58,003 nucleotides of DNA from an uncultured bacterium (lineage in GTDB: Bacteria > Verrucomicrobiota > Kiritimatiellia > PWTM01): NCBI GenBank assembly GCA_900661335.1, contig CAACVY010000006.1:1-58003 (forward strand). Reading direction: 5' to 3'. The notes beneath the pieces are model-generated. The model was given only the letters and a program-made list of their open reading frames with translations, had not been told where the DNA came from and did no database searches. The position numbers were made by a program, and so were the translations under genes. Of this stretch, positions 1-8,499 are shown one piece after another. Positions within the stretch are counted from its first letter, which is position 1; each line of letters starts with the position of its first letter.

Positions 1-288
1 TGAGCCACGCACATAGGACCTTTGGTTCGCGGCCGCCCAATACGAGGGAACGTTGGGTTGACTCGACGCGTAGTACCGTGGCGTGGCGAGACCGCTTGGG
101 CCCCCACGGTGCCCGAAACCCGTGCACGTTTGCAATTCCAAACACGCAAAGTTTTTCATGCCCGATAATCGACGCCCGATCCAACCCGCTCAAACCCTTC
201 GCAGTTAGGCCCCGAATGCTGCCGGGCGTAGATCGCGGGCAGTCTGGCATACCATCTGCTGTAACCCCAGATGGGCCAGGAGATCAAA

Positions 289-777
289 ATGAATTGGATT
301 CTAGGCGCACTTTGTCATACGATGGGGCGCGCAGCGAACGTGGCGATGAACGGACGAGGTAATTCCGAACAGCACTATCCTCGCTCGGCGCCCGACCGAG
401 CGCCGTTGAATTTGGACAACGAAGCGGATCAGTCGTTGGACTCGCTGCTGGAAGTGTTTTGGACGATCGAGGACGCGTTGGGCAGCTACCGGAACGTTGT
501 ACGGCTGCCCGCGGCGTTATTCCTCGAAGCTCTGCCGCCTCGTTTGCGAGGGCCGAAGTGGGGAACTGAGCCTCTTCCGGAAATCGTGGTTGAGGTGGAT
601 CCATGGGATTTGATGTGCAAGATCAAGTTGGGGCGCGTGACCTACCCGGTGGCTCGGATCATCCACGATTTGCCGCCGGGCTGGATGCTGGACGAGCCGG
701 GCGCATGCATCGAGCTGGATCAAGCCAAAGTGATCGCGGCACTGCCGGAGCACTTGCGCGCCATTCTACCCCCGTGA
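289..777 (+). CDS. Conserved-looking hypothetical protein, 162 aa
   Basis: I do not recognise this protein. It is predicted to be soluble, with no signal peptide or membrane segment. The N-terminal third is polar and looks disordered; from about residue 45 it is compact, with acidic stretches (DQSLDSLLEVFWTIEDALG) and a C-terminal part rich in Pro, Asp and aliphatic residues (IIHDLPPGWMLDEPGACIEL). The ATG at 289 is chosen because an AGGAG lies eight bases upstream; an in-frame ATG at 271 lies upstream of that AGGAG and has no site of its own. Its stop overlaps a GTG that can start the next gene, so the two are probably co-translated. Function unknown; confidence refers to it being a gene. 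Confidence 0.6.
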   Translation: MNWILGALCHTMGRAANVAMNGRGNSEQHYPRSAPDRAPLNLDNEADQSLDSLLEVFWTIEDALGSYRNVVRLPAALFLEALPPRLRGPKWGTEPLPEIVVEVDPWDLMCKIKLGRVTYPVARIIHDLPPGWMLDEPGACIELDQAKVIAALPEHLRAILPP

Positions 778-1529
778 ACCGGCCTGCGATGCGTCTTACT
801 TTGGTTCTTTGCTGGGCCGGGTCCCTGATGGCCGGCCTCGCCGGTTCGAGCGCATCCCGCACAAATGCCCTCCACCGCTACTCGGCAGAGTTCGAGCGGT
901 TCGCATTGGAAGACAAGCAGCGACCTCTCCAGCCGGACCCCGTGGTGTTCGTGGGAAGTTCCAGCATCCGGCTGTGGACGAACCTAGCGGAGTGTTTCCC
1001 CAAGTGGCGTCCGTTGAACCGAGGGTTTGGCGGCTCGACAATGACGGACTTGTTAGGCGCGTTTGACTGTGTGATCGCGCCCTACCGGCCACGGGCACTA
1101 GTGGTTTATTGTGGCGAAAACGACATTGCGCAGGGTCGAGATCCGATCGAAACCGCCAACGACTACGAGGAACTTTTGCGCCGCTGCCGGCAGCTGCGGC
1201 CGGACATGCTCGTGGCGGTGCTGTCCATGAAGCCCTCTCCACGACGATGGACCCTGTGGCCCGCCATGCAAAAGGCCAATGAGCGCATCCGCGAGATTTG
1301 CGGCGCCCACGGGGCGGACTACTTGGACGTGGCCACCTGCCTGTTGGTGCCGTCGGGGGCCGAGCCAGATCCGCAGTTGTTTCGGCCGGACCAGCTCCAC
1401 CTGAACGAGCGAGGATACGCGCGTTGGCAAACGACGATCGAGCAATGGCTCCAACGGCGCGTGGGCCAACCTTCGGGAGCGCCGGCGACAACGGCCACGG
1501 AAGCTAACGGTTCCAGCAGCTCCCGATGA
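774..1529 (+). CDS. Secreted SGNH/GDSL-family hydrolase
   Basis: This is an esterase-type hydrolase of the SGNH superfamily, probably acting on acylated carbohydrates or lipids outside the cytoplasm. The family blocks are visible in order: FVGSSSI (block I, nucleophile Ser), FGGSTM (block II Gly), GENDIA (block III Asn) and DQLHLNERGY (block V Asp and His). The N-terminus (RLTLVLCWAGSLMAGLAGSSAS) is a signal peptide, so it is exported. The length of about 250 residues is normal. GTG at 774 is preferred because it makes a 4-nt GTGA overlap with the upstream stop; ATG at 789 also leaves a full signal peptide, and neither has a clear ribosome-binding site. Its stop overlaps the next start (ATGA). 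The substrate is unknown. Confidence 0.85.
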   Translation: MNRPAMRLTLVLCWAGSLMAGLAGSSASRTNALHRYSAEFERFALEDKQRPLQPDPVVFVGSSSIRLWTNLAECFPKWRPLNRGFGGSTMTDLLGAFDCVIAPYRPRALVVYCGENDIAQGRDPIETANDYEELLRRCRQLRPDMLVAVLSMKPSPRRWTLWPAMQKANERIREICGAHGADYLDVATCLLVPSGAEPDPQLFRPDQLHLNERGYARWQTTIEQWLQRRVGQPSGAPATTATEANGSSSSR

Positions 1530-2251
1530 GCGTCGCCGCCATTCTCGCCGCCGCCGTGGCGGCCCTGTTGACCGGCATGGCCAAATGCGGCATTCCCGGG
1601 CTCGGTTTTTTATCCGTGCCGATCATGGCCATGGCCATGCCCGCCCGCGAGTCCGTCGGAGCCTTGCTACCGATTCTGTTGGTTGGCGACTGCGTGGCTG
1701 TGACCATGTACCGCCAAACTGCCCGCTGGGATTGGATCGCACGGTTGGCCCCATGGGTGGCGGTGGGAATGGCCGTCGGCGCATGGTGGCTAGCACGGTT
1801 GGACAACACTGCGCTGCGACGAGTGCTTGGAACATTGGTCCTGACGATGGTGGCGTTGGACGCTCTACGACACCGACTCGACCTGAATCGCCTGGTGCAT
1901 CATCCGATCACCACGGCCAGCGCGGGTGTGTTCGCGGGGGCGGCCACGGTGTTGGGCAATGCTGCGGGGCCCGTTATGAACATTTACTTGCTCGCCCGAA
2001 ACTTGCCTCGGCAGTGGTTCGTGGGAACCGCGGCGTGGTTTTTCTTGTTGGTCAACCTCGCCAAAGTGGCGATCTTCAGCTATCAGGACATCCTCTCCAT
2101 CCGAAACCTTCTGCTGGCGGCCGCCATGGTCCCTGCAGTTCTGGGCGGCGCGTTTCTGGGGCGAGCGCTACTTCATCGTCTCTCCGAGGGCACGTTCCAA
2201 ACCGTTGTGCGGTTTCTGTGCGTGTTATCTGGCCTGAGGCTACTTTTCTAG
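1526..2251 (+). CDS. TauE/SafE (TSUP) family membrane transporter
   Basis: This integral inner-membrane permease belongs to the TSUP family, whose members export or import sulfite, sulfoacetate and other organic anions. About seven to eight hydrophobic segments span the 241 residues. The first one carries the family-typical Gly-rich signature (GMAKCGIPGLGFLSVPI) followed by the acidic loop LLVGDCVAV; a second half-repeat begins near ITTASAGVFAGAATVLGN. ATG at 1526 overlaps the stop of the SGNH hydrolase by 4 nt, so the two are coupled. The substrate cannot be read from the sequence, and no sulfur-metabolism gene is adjacent. Confidence 0.85.
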   Translation: MSVAAILAAAVAALLTGMAKCGIPGLGFLSVPIMAMAMPARESVGALLPILLVGDCVAVTMYRQTARWDWIARLAPWVAVGMAVGAWWLARLDNTALRRVLGTLVLTMVALDALRHRLDLNRLVHHPITTASAGVFAGAATVLGNAAGPVMNIYLLARNLPRQWFVGTAAWFFLLVNLAKVAIFSYQDILSIRNLLLAAAMVPAVLGGAFLGRALLHRLSEGTFQTVVRFLCVLSGLRLLF

Positions 2252-2543
2252 CGGGAGCAGGCGCGATCCATGAGGCTGTGGAATGCCGGTCTGCCGTGGT
2301 CGCTGCAACCTTCCGTGCCCGAGCGCGCGTAGAGATTCTTGGCTGAGTCGGGCAGGAAGGTTTCAGAGTTTCCAACTCGCCGAGCCTCTCAGATCGCCCC
2401 GCACTGCTTCAATTGCGGCCACTTCGCAGTCCGCCGCACACGGCGAACGGGAACTGTATGGAAGTCCAAGGACGGCAGCGCCGATCTCGCTGAACGCGAG
2501 GCAGCAAGGCGTTTTGGGGCGCGACCCATCGAGAAGCAGCGGC

Positions 2544-3929
2544 CTACCGAGCAGGCAACTCTAAAAGTCCCTCCAGCCACTGTGAGGGCCATCGCCGCGA
2601 CCAGACCTCGACGCCCCCTTCGGGCGTCCACCGCATCCAACGAATCGGTTCCTCGGGCAACTTCGTGGCCACAGCGAAAAACAACTCGTCGTCCGTCCGC
2701 CACGCGGGAAGCGTCCGCTGTTGAGCGCCTGTCTTGGGCCAAACGAGGTCCACTCGCTGGGATTGGAGGTCGTACACCGCCACTGCGTCGGAGCCCGCTT
2801 CGCACACCGCCACCCTGCGTCCTCCAGGGCTGACGCTGAACTCCCGCAAGTCCATGGGCAACCCCGCCGCTGCAAGTGCGCGCAGGGCCGCGTTGGAGCC
2901 GGGGGACATGCCGACCAAGTACCATTGGGGCTGTGGGCGCTCCGAGCCTGCCATCGGCGAAGGCAATGTGGCGGTCAGTGTGGGGACCAGCACTTCACCG
3001 CTGGGCAAGACCCGGATCCGAGGCGGGAACGCAAACAACCCGAGCAGCCACGCAGTAGTTTCACCACACACTACATCGCTTCCCTCCCAATGGACCTCCG
3101 TAGCTTGAAGGTGGCCTGCCTGAATGGTGTTCTCCGCCGCACCCCGAGTGGCCGCCGCCACATAGACCAAGTGGCGCCCGTCCGGGCTCCAGTCCGGAGT
3201 CCCGAAGAGTCGGTCGCACACGAGGGTAGCATCTGGGCCTCGCTCGCGTTCCGCTGTGACCGCCCACAACCACCGCCCCTGCGCGACAGCCACCACAGGC
3301 CTTCGAGGGTTGGCCCGTACGTCGGTGATGGGCCGGACGGATCGGAACCACGGCTGCCACCCCCCAACCGGATCCAGGGCGGCCTGGCCCACCTCGAACA
3401 CCGTCACATTCAAACTCGAACCCAACTCGATTGGGTTCGGGTTGTGCAGCTTCGCCGTGATCTGGGCCCACCCGTTCGTGTTCTGATCGCGTACGAACAG
3501 CATGGCGGCCGCCAGTAGATGGGCATCCAATTCCACTCCAAGGGGCCGGCCGAAGCTTTCTCCCAACCGGCTGGCGTCGCCGTCCACCGTTTCTAGCACC
3601 GAGTTCAGCAGCTGGGGCAGACCGTTCCCAAGCGATTCGATGAGCCGCCGCTCGTCTGTCGACAGCCGCACCACCAGATCGGTCCACGTGGCCACGGGCC
3701 ATGCGCGCACCACCACCAACGCGCGACCGTCTCCACTCCACGCAGCGCGCACGACGTTCGTCCAAGGCCATTCCCTCAGGAACGATGCATCGGGCCGTAC
3801 GAGCGCCAGGCGCCCCCGATTGCACAACGCGCCTGTGGAACCATCGGGAGACCATACGAGCCGTTCCTCCACACAGCCCCCACACAGTGCAGCCATCGCC
3901 AAAACCCATCCGAGGTTTCGTCCCTTCAT
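2544..3929 (-). CDS. Lipoprotein with TolB-like beta-propeller repeats
   Basis: This 461-residue exported lipoprotein has a lipobox (ALCGGC) after a short hydrophobic signal, so Cys about 19 is the likely lipidation site. The body contains TolB/WD40-like blades: VWSPDGSTGALC near the start, WSGDGRALVVV, WSPDGRHLVYVA in the middle, and VSPGGRRVAVC followed by VAVYDL near the end. It is therefore probably an envelope-located propeller used for protein contacts. ATG at 3929 has AAGGAG upstream; the longer frame to 4010 lacks one. It overlaps the anti-sigma-like gene by 4 nt and is the last gene of the ECF sigma operon, so it may be a sensor or a target of that sigma factor. That role is inference. 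Confidence 0.75.
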   Translation of the reverse strand: MKGRNLGWVLAMAALCGGCVEERLVWSPDGSTGALCNRGRLALVRPDASFLREWPWTNVVRAAWSGDGRALVVVRAWPVATWTDLVVRLSTDERRLIESLGNGLPQLLNSVLETVDGDASRLGESFGRPLGVELDAHLLAAAMLFVRDQNTNGWAQITAKLHNPNPIELGSSLNVTVFEVGQAALDPVGGWQPWFRSVRPITDVRANPRRPVVAVAQGRWLWAVTAERERGPDATLVCDRLFGTPDWSPDGRHLVYVAAATRGAAENTIQAGHLQATEVHWEGSDVVCGETTAWLLGLFAFPPRIRVLPSGEVLVPTLTATLPSPMAGSERPQPQWYLVGMSPGSNAALRALAAAGLPMDLREFSVSPGGRRVAVCEAGSDAVAVYDLQSQRVDLVWPKTGAQQRTLPAWRTDDELFFAVATKLPEEPIRWMRWTPEGGVEVWSRRWPSQWLEGLLELPAR

Positions 3930-4351
3930 CGCAACGTGCTCCTTGGTTCGATCGGAACTACTCGGTATTCGCCTCGCAACGCGTCGAACTGAACGTCGTA
4001 AGCACACCACGCCGTGGCAAGGGGTGCGGCGGGGTGCTCACGCTGCACAGGACGGACTGGACGCGCTGGTCGCGTCACGACGAACCAACCAGTACCGACC
4101 GCCAGGACGATCAGGGCGGCCACGTGCACAAGCGCGCGCCAATTCCAACGCCGCGCTCGCCCGACAGGCACCACGGGGGGCGTGTGCCGTATAACAGACC
4201 GCGCAACGGCTACCACGTCCGCCCACCGGCGAGCCTCCATGGCCGCCTCCGGATGGGTTCGAAGATATTCCGTCAATAACGCTTCGACAGGCGGATCCAG
4301 TTCGCCCAATTCCCGATCGATCAACAATTGCTCCAACCACTCCGGTTTCAT
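3926..4351 (-). CDS. Anti-sigma-factor-like single-pass membrane protein
   Basis: This is a 141-residue protein with a cytoplasmic N-terminal helical part, one transmembrane helix (ALVHVAALIVLAVGTGWFVV, about residues 73-92) and a short extracytoplasmic tail. Size, topology and position directly after an ECF sigma factor match the anti-sigma group. The Cys/His zinc motif of zinc-type anti-sigmas is absent, so it would be a non-zinc type. The N-terminus (LLIDRELGELDPPVEALLTEYL) resembles the sigma-binding helices of that group. ATG at 4351 overlaps the sigma stop by 4 nt and has AAGGA eight bases upstream. Its function follows from context and topology, not from a diagnostic motif. Confidence 0.65.
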   Translation of the reverse strand: MKPEWLEQLLIDRELGELDPPVEALLTEYLRTHPEAAMEARRWADVVAVARSVIRHTPPVVPVGRARRWNWRALVHVAALIVLAVGTGWFVVTRPARPVRPVQREHPAAPLATAWCAYDVQFDALRGEYRVVPIEPRSTLR

Positions 4352-4866
4352 CGAGCCATCCTTGAGGAGTTATCCGGATCGGCGTCCATCGCCGCTCGCA
4401 AGCGGCGAAGCGCATGGTGCAAGCGCGATCGCACTGTGCCGATCGGGATGCCGAGGGCAGCGGCAATCTCCGCGTAACTCATGTCATGTTCAAAACGAAG
4501 TTCCAGAATTTCTCGGTGCAACGGCGGCAAAGAAAGCAACGCATCGCGGACCCCTTCGGTCATTGCCGCGGCCGCCAAGTGGGAGTCCGCGCGGAGCTCG
4601 CCCAGCTCTTGAGCCGCCGCCCACGCCGCGTGTTCCTTGTACCGACCGCGCCAGTAGTCGGCGACGACTCTCCGGGCCACGCCGAACACGTACGACCTCC
4701 AAGACGGCGTGGGCAACGCGCGAGAACCGCGCGCCGCCAAACGCTGAAACACCTCTTGAAGGAGGTCCTCGACTGGCCCATTCAGATTTACACGCCGCTG
4801 GAAGTATCGACGAAGATCTTCGCGACACGTGGCGTACACGCGGACCAAGTCTAAGGTTCCATCCAT
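4348..4866 (-). CDS. ECF-type RNA polymerase sigma factor
   Basis: This is a group 4 (ECF) sigma factor with only regions 2 and 4. Region 2 is seen in VEDLLQEVFQRLAARG followed by SWRSYVFGVARRVVADYWR (the -10 recognition helices). Region 4 is seen in LPPLHREILELRFEHDMSY followed by AEIAAALGIPIGTVRSRLHHALRRLR, the -35 helix-turn-helix. The length of about 172 residues is typical. ATG at 4866 has AGGGG six bases upstream; a GTG at 4881 would instead overlap the upstream stop (GTGA), so the start is uncertain by five codons. The anti-sigma-like gene follows directly. The regulon is unknown; a possible autoregulatory site lies upstream of the first gene. Confidence 0.9.
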   Translation of the reverse strand: MDGTLDLVRVYATCREDLRRYFQRRVNLNGPVEDLLQEVFQRLAARGSRALPTPSWRSYVFGVARRVVADYWRGRYKEHAAWAAAQELGELRADSHLAAAAMTEGVRDALLSLPPLHREILELRFEHDMSYAEIAAALGIPIGTVRSRLHHALRRLRAAMDADPDNSSRMAR

Positions 4867-4877
4867 TTCCGCCCCTG

Positions 4878-5390
4878 TCACGGCTCTTGAGGTACCCGGT
4901 GAAACACCCGCTCGTCAATAAGGACTTCCGGCTGATTCAGCGTCTTTTCGATCGCTTCTCGGAGCCGTTGAGACTCGCGCCAATCGCGCCCAACTACTTC
5001 AGGATTAATACGGCGGACGATCAGCCGGTCCCCGTCTCGGGACCACGTCGCCAGTTGATAGCGCCGCGCCTCTTGAACCAGCGCACCTTTGCCACTTCCG
5101 ATCCACTCCAGCTGAACCAGGGTGCGGCCGGCTACCCGTACGGGCCACGCGCGCGCATACAAGGCGTCCTCTCGTCCCGCGGGCAAACTGAACAGCCAGT
5201 GGCCGTCATCCCACTTGAGAACGAGCAAGTCTTCGGCGTGCCCGCTCGTATCCATCCGCCGCCACAGACCCACGAGGGTCTCATCCACTCGACCCGCCGG
5301 CTCGTGGGAGATGGGCACGAGAAAATCGCAGCCGGTGAGTGCGATCACGACCCCGATCGCCCCAGCGCTCTTCATCCACGTCGTGTTCAC
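4878..5390 (-). CDS. Small lipoprotein, first gene of the ECF sigma operon
   Basis: I do not recognise a family. This 170-residue protein starts with a lipoprotein signal (GAIGVVIALTGC) in which the Cys would be lipidated; the rest is hydrophilic, with beta-rich segments (LLVLKWDDGHWLFSLPAGRE and LVQLEWIG). GTG at 5390 is preferred because AGGAA lies six to seven bases upstream; the ATG at 5375 also keeps the lipobox. Its stop coincides with an alternative GTG start of the sigma gene, so the two are coupled. As the promoter-proximal gene of a sigma and anti-sigma operon it could be an envelope sensor or target; that is inference. Confidence 0.65.
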   Translation of the reverse strand: MNTTWMKSAGAIGVVIALTGCDFLVPISHEPAGRVDETLVGLWRRMDTSGHAEDLLVLKWDDGHWLFSLPAGREDALYARAWPVRVAGRTLVQLEWIGSGKGALVQEARRYQLATWSRDGDRLIVRRINPEVVGRDWRESQRLREAIEKTLNQPEVLIDERVFHRVPQEP

Positions 5391-5441
5391 AGATGATTCC
5401 TTTCTGGTTGTCGGGACCCCGTCCATGGGCATCCCTCATGC

Positions 5442-5472
5442 TATACGTCGGCGGGGCAGTTCAAAAAGTTCA
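5442..5472 (-). promoter_or_regulatory. Candidate ECF-type promoter with a direct repeat
   Basis: Upstream of the sigma operon the minus strand carries TGAACT-TTT-TGAACT followed by CGTATA. The CGTATA element and a GAAC-type -35 element resemble ECF-sigma promoters. However, the spacings seen (19 from the first repeat and 10 from the second) do not match the usual 16-17, so this is a candidate only. The repeat could equally be an operator. Confidence 0.25.
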
Positions 5473-5670
5473 CTTGGCCGTTTCATTTACCCGAAAACAC
5501 GGCGGCGATCCGTCCGGACACCTCGGGCACCGACGCTTCGCGTCGAGCTAAGGCTGTCTTCCTTGGGTGACAAGTTTGAATCTAACCGCCGACTCGCCTG
5601 ACAGGGCTGCCCCGTGGCAGATGGTCGACCTCCCGGGCCCACAACGATCCGCGGGCACGTACACGCGGCG

Positions 5671-6036
5671 TCAAAGCCATTTGCTGAGCGCGTATCGATG
5701 GGACGCCACCCATCGGTACAACGCGCGGGCCAGCCAGCGGAATCCGGGCCAACCAGTCCAACCGACCCAACGGCCCCACCCGGTCCGACGAGCGAGCTCG
5801 CGCACCGCATCCGCGCCTTCGTACCACGTTCCATCTGGGTTTAGAACCCGCAGCGCATCTGGAGCGCAGTCGGCACAACCGATGGCCGCGAAACCCTCGG
5901 CCCCTTGCGTGCTTCCGGCCACATCCACGAACTCCAGTTCGCCCTCGCGTACCCGCCGGCGCACCCACTCGACGCAGGCGCAGCACAGCGGGCACTGTCG
6001 GTCGTAGAACACCCTGGTTGGAGGCTCGAGGTTCAC
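5671..6036 (-). CDS. DCC-family thiol-disulfide oxidoreductase-like protein
   Basis: This 121-residue protein belongs to the DUF393/DCC family, predicted thiol-disulfide oxidoreductases with a thioredoxin-like fold. The signature FYDRQCPLC lies near residues 10-18, with the CxxC pair in place, followed by a helix (CACVEWVRRRV). The C-terminal WLARALYRWVASHRY is typical of the family. No signal peptide is visible. It stands alone between the ECF operon and the glycosidase block, both on the same strand. The biological partner is unknown. Confidence 0.8.
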   Translation of the reverse strand: MNLEPPTRVFYDRQCPLCCACVEWVRRRVREGELEFVDVAGSTQGAEGFAAIGCADCAPDALRVLNPDGTWYEGADAVRELARRTGWGRWVGWTGWPGFRWLARALYRWVASHRYALSKWL

Positions 6037-6141
6037 ATCACAATATCCCTCGCCCTCGTCATCTTGTCCAAGAGCCCGCGGTCAGTTCACCGAGCCCACG
6101 ATCGCTTTTCGGCCAGCGGGGGTTTCGGCGCACGTCGCGCT

Positions 6142-8499
6142 CTACCGTGTTTGCTGGAGAATCGATCCGTCCCAGCCGGGCACCGAGTCGGGCTGGGAGC
6201 CTGCGGACACATCGGTCTTTGGGCGAAGATACACGATCAGCATGGTCTGGAACGGTGGTGTTCGCACGCGCAGGATCCCTCCTTCGCAGTCCACGGGCAA
6301 CGGGCGTTCGGGCTCTTCCGGACATGCATAGGTCGCTTCCGCCGCCTTCCACGGTTGGGGCAAGCGGATGGTCGTGGTGATCGCGGGCGCGGGGCGGAGC
6401 GTGTCGGTCTCTACATCGAGGTCGTAGTTATTCAAGTCCAACGTGAGCGACGAATCCTCGCAGAGGTTTAGGTTGACGCCCACGGTGGAGGGTGCATCGG
6501 TCGTGAGTCGGGGTTCGAAGCCTGGCCATTTGAGCAGATCAGCCATGTGCTGCGCCGCAGCCGGGTCGCGCTCGTTGCGCCAGTACGCCACCCCCGGTTT
6601 ATTTGTTACCACGCGTGCTCCTTCGATCACCACCGGCCGTTCACGCGCAAAGAGATGCCGCTCGGGGCCATATCGTGTGCCGGTCTGGCCGGTGACCACC
6701 AGCCGTCCGCCACCGGCGAGGTATCGGCGCAACTCCCCCACGTCCGCGTCGCTCAGAACGAGCACCGAGGGAAGCACCAGCACCGGGAAACGCGCCAGGT
6801 TCGTGGCGACCAAATCTTCCTGCAAAACGACGTCCCACTGTCGGTGCGTATCACCTAAAAATTGACACCAGCCACAGTACTCATCCACGAACTGATCCAT
6901 GACCGGGTTGAATACGGTCATCGAGGCCACTTCCGACCAAGCCGAGTGAACGACCGCCACGTCGGCCAGATAACGACGGCGGCTAAGCCGTTTGGCGTGG
7001 GCACGAATGAACTGGTTTACAAAGCCCGCGCTGGCCGGGGTGCCTGGAGAGTAGCCATCAAGGTACTGGTGACCAAAGTCCAGCAAACCCCGGTTGGCCA
7101 AGCAGTCGAATGCCAGCACTTTGTGAAGGTTCTCATGGCCCGGACCGGCCTGGTCGTGTTTTACGTATATACTCGGCCAGCAAAACGGCGCGTCCGACAT
7201 CGCAGCACCGAGTCGCGTGACATATCCCACGCGCCCACGGGGTGGCAGTCCCATGGGACGCATCCCCCACCATCCATGCACACTGCTCCACTCGAAGTGC
7301 GCGATGTCGCACGCCCCTTTCATGAGACTGCCACCTAAGGGCATCGGGATCGAATTACCGAACACCGCGCATTCGATACCCTCGCGCTGAGCAACCTGCT
7401 TCGCCGCAGCGTAGAACGCGCGGTGGTAGGCTTGAGCCGCATGTACAAGGTGTACTCGGTAAGTACACCACACCGGATCCGTCGCCCACTTGGGGTTGTG
7501 CGTGTGCCAAAGTCGACCGCGTGATTCAAGCGGTTTGTCACGTATGTAGGCACAAATATCGAATGTCGAAGGGTCGCCCACACCCATTTGTTCTAGCTCG
7601 GCGCGACTGAAGCGCTGACGGAGATAATCTCGAAACGTGTGAACTGACCATACGCCAAAAGCCGATTGATCCGCATATCCGAGATTGTTGTCGCCAAAAT
7701 TGTCGGCGTGGATGCCATCCGGCCGCAGCACGCGAATAATCCGCTCGATCTCCCGAACAACGTAATTGCGCAATTGAGGGTTCGCGAAATCCACGTGAAT
7801 CAGCCGGCCGACGATCCAGCCGGTCTTCCCTTGAACATCCGCCCGATTGGTTTGCGTGGTCGAAATGGCCACCAAGCCGCTTCGTTGGGCCCATTCGTCC
7901 GTGATGTCGGGGTTGCTGAAGAAATCGAACTCCCACGTTCCATTTAGTCCGCGCCGCGCCAACACATCATACAATGGATTGGCGGGCTGACCATCCGGTG
8001 CTGTGAAGGCGCTCAAGCCGTACGCCCGAGCTGTGGGGAAGGGCGCCCAAGACACGTCGTTCATGAATGCTTCCAGCCCGAACCAGCGTGCGTGCAGAAC
8101 GCCTTGGCCTTTCCACCACGGCAAGGACCAACCCGTGAACGCCGGACGACCGTCGTCGGTGAAAAAGGCAGCAAAGTCGCCCACTTCGCCCAGATCGTAA
8201 TAAACGATGTGACGGACACCTCTCTCGGCAAGGCGTTGACGGGCCGCGTGAAACCCTTGGGCTCGATCGTAGGCGACATCCCAAAACCAGAAACCATACC
8301 AACCTAGCGCACACAGTCCCCGCGCCGCGCCAGGCTGGATGAGCTCAATGTCCTCCTGTCGGTTGCGAAGGGTCACCACTGGCGTGTACGTATGCCACCA
8401 GGGATTGCCACCCACTGCATCTGAACCCGAGAGACTACCGGCGAGGATCAACATCCACGCAGCGGCCGCCTCTAACGCGCTTGACCCCGCTCTGTTCAT
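6142..8499 (-). CDS. Secreted glycoside-hydrolase-like protein, family unassigned
   Basis: This 785-residue exported protein has a signal peptide (ALEAAAAWMLILAGSLSGSDA) and a predicted TIM barrel. Conserved-looking acidic sites at barrel-strand ends are GIHADNFGDN (Asp about 266) and DIAHFEWSS (Glu about 403). A later segment (FPVLVLPSVLVLSDADVGEL, near 590-620) resembles the Rossmann-like domain after the barrel in GH42-type beta-galactosidases, and the C-terminus is a small beta domain. I cannot assign a GH family; GH42 or another clan GH-A family are candidates. ATG at 8499 overlaps the GH106 stop by 4 nt; the longer reading frame upstream lacks a signal peptide. It is the last gene of the glycosidase operon and probably acts on the same polysaccharide. 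Confidence 0.7.
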   Translation of the reverse strand: MNRAGSSALEAAAAWMLILAGSLSGSDAVGGNPWWHTYTPVVTLRNRQEDIELIQPGAARGLCALGWYGFWFWDVAYDRAQGFHAARQRLAERGVRHIVYYDLGEVGDFAAFFTDDGRPAFTGWSLPWWKGQGVLHARWFGLEAFMNDVSWAPFPTARAYGLSAFTAPDGQPANPLYDVLARRGLNGTWEFDFFSNPDITDEWAQRSGLVAISTTQTNRADVQGKTGWIVGRLIHVDFANPQLRNYVVREIERIIRVLRPDGIHADNFGDNNLGYADQSAFGVWSVHTFRDYLRQRFSRAELEQMGVGDPSTFDICAYIRDKPLESRGRLWHTHNPKWATDPVWCTYRVHLVHAAQAYHRAFYAAAKQVAQREGIECAVFGNSIPMPLGGSLMKGACDIAHFEWSSVHGWWGMRPMGLPPRGRVGYVTRLGAAMSDAPFCWPSIYVKHDQAGPGHENLHKVLAFDCLANRGLLDFGHQYLDGYSPGTPASAGFVNQFIRAHAKRLSRRRYLADVAVVHSAWSEVASMTVFNPVMDQFVDEYCGWCQFLGDTHRQWDVVLQEDLVATNLARFPVLVLPSVLVLSDADVGELRRYLAGGGRLVVTGQTGTRYGPERHLFARERPVVIEGARVVTNKPGVAYWRNERDPAAAQHMADLLKWPGFEPRLTTDAPSTVGVNLNLCEDSSLTLDLNNYDLDVETDTLRPAPAITTTIRLPQPWKAAEATYACPEEPERPLPVDCEGGILRVRTPPFQTMLIVYLRPKTDVSAGSQPDSVPGWDGSILQQTR

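Noticed and set aside
1-288. Possible partial gene at the left end
   Set aside because: The only frame of length (78-362) overlaps the 289-777 gene and has no features, so nothing is called.
4014-5396. 460-aa plus-strand frame opposite the ECF operon
   Set aside because: It covers three real genes in antisense; composition is Arg/Pro/Ser-rich and no start signal supports it.
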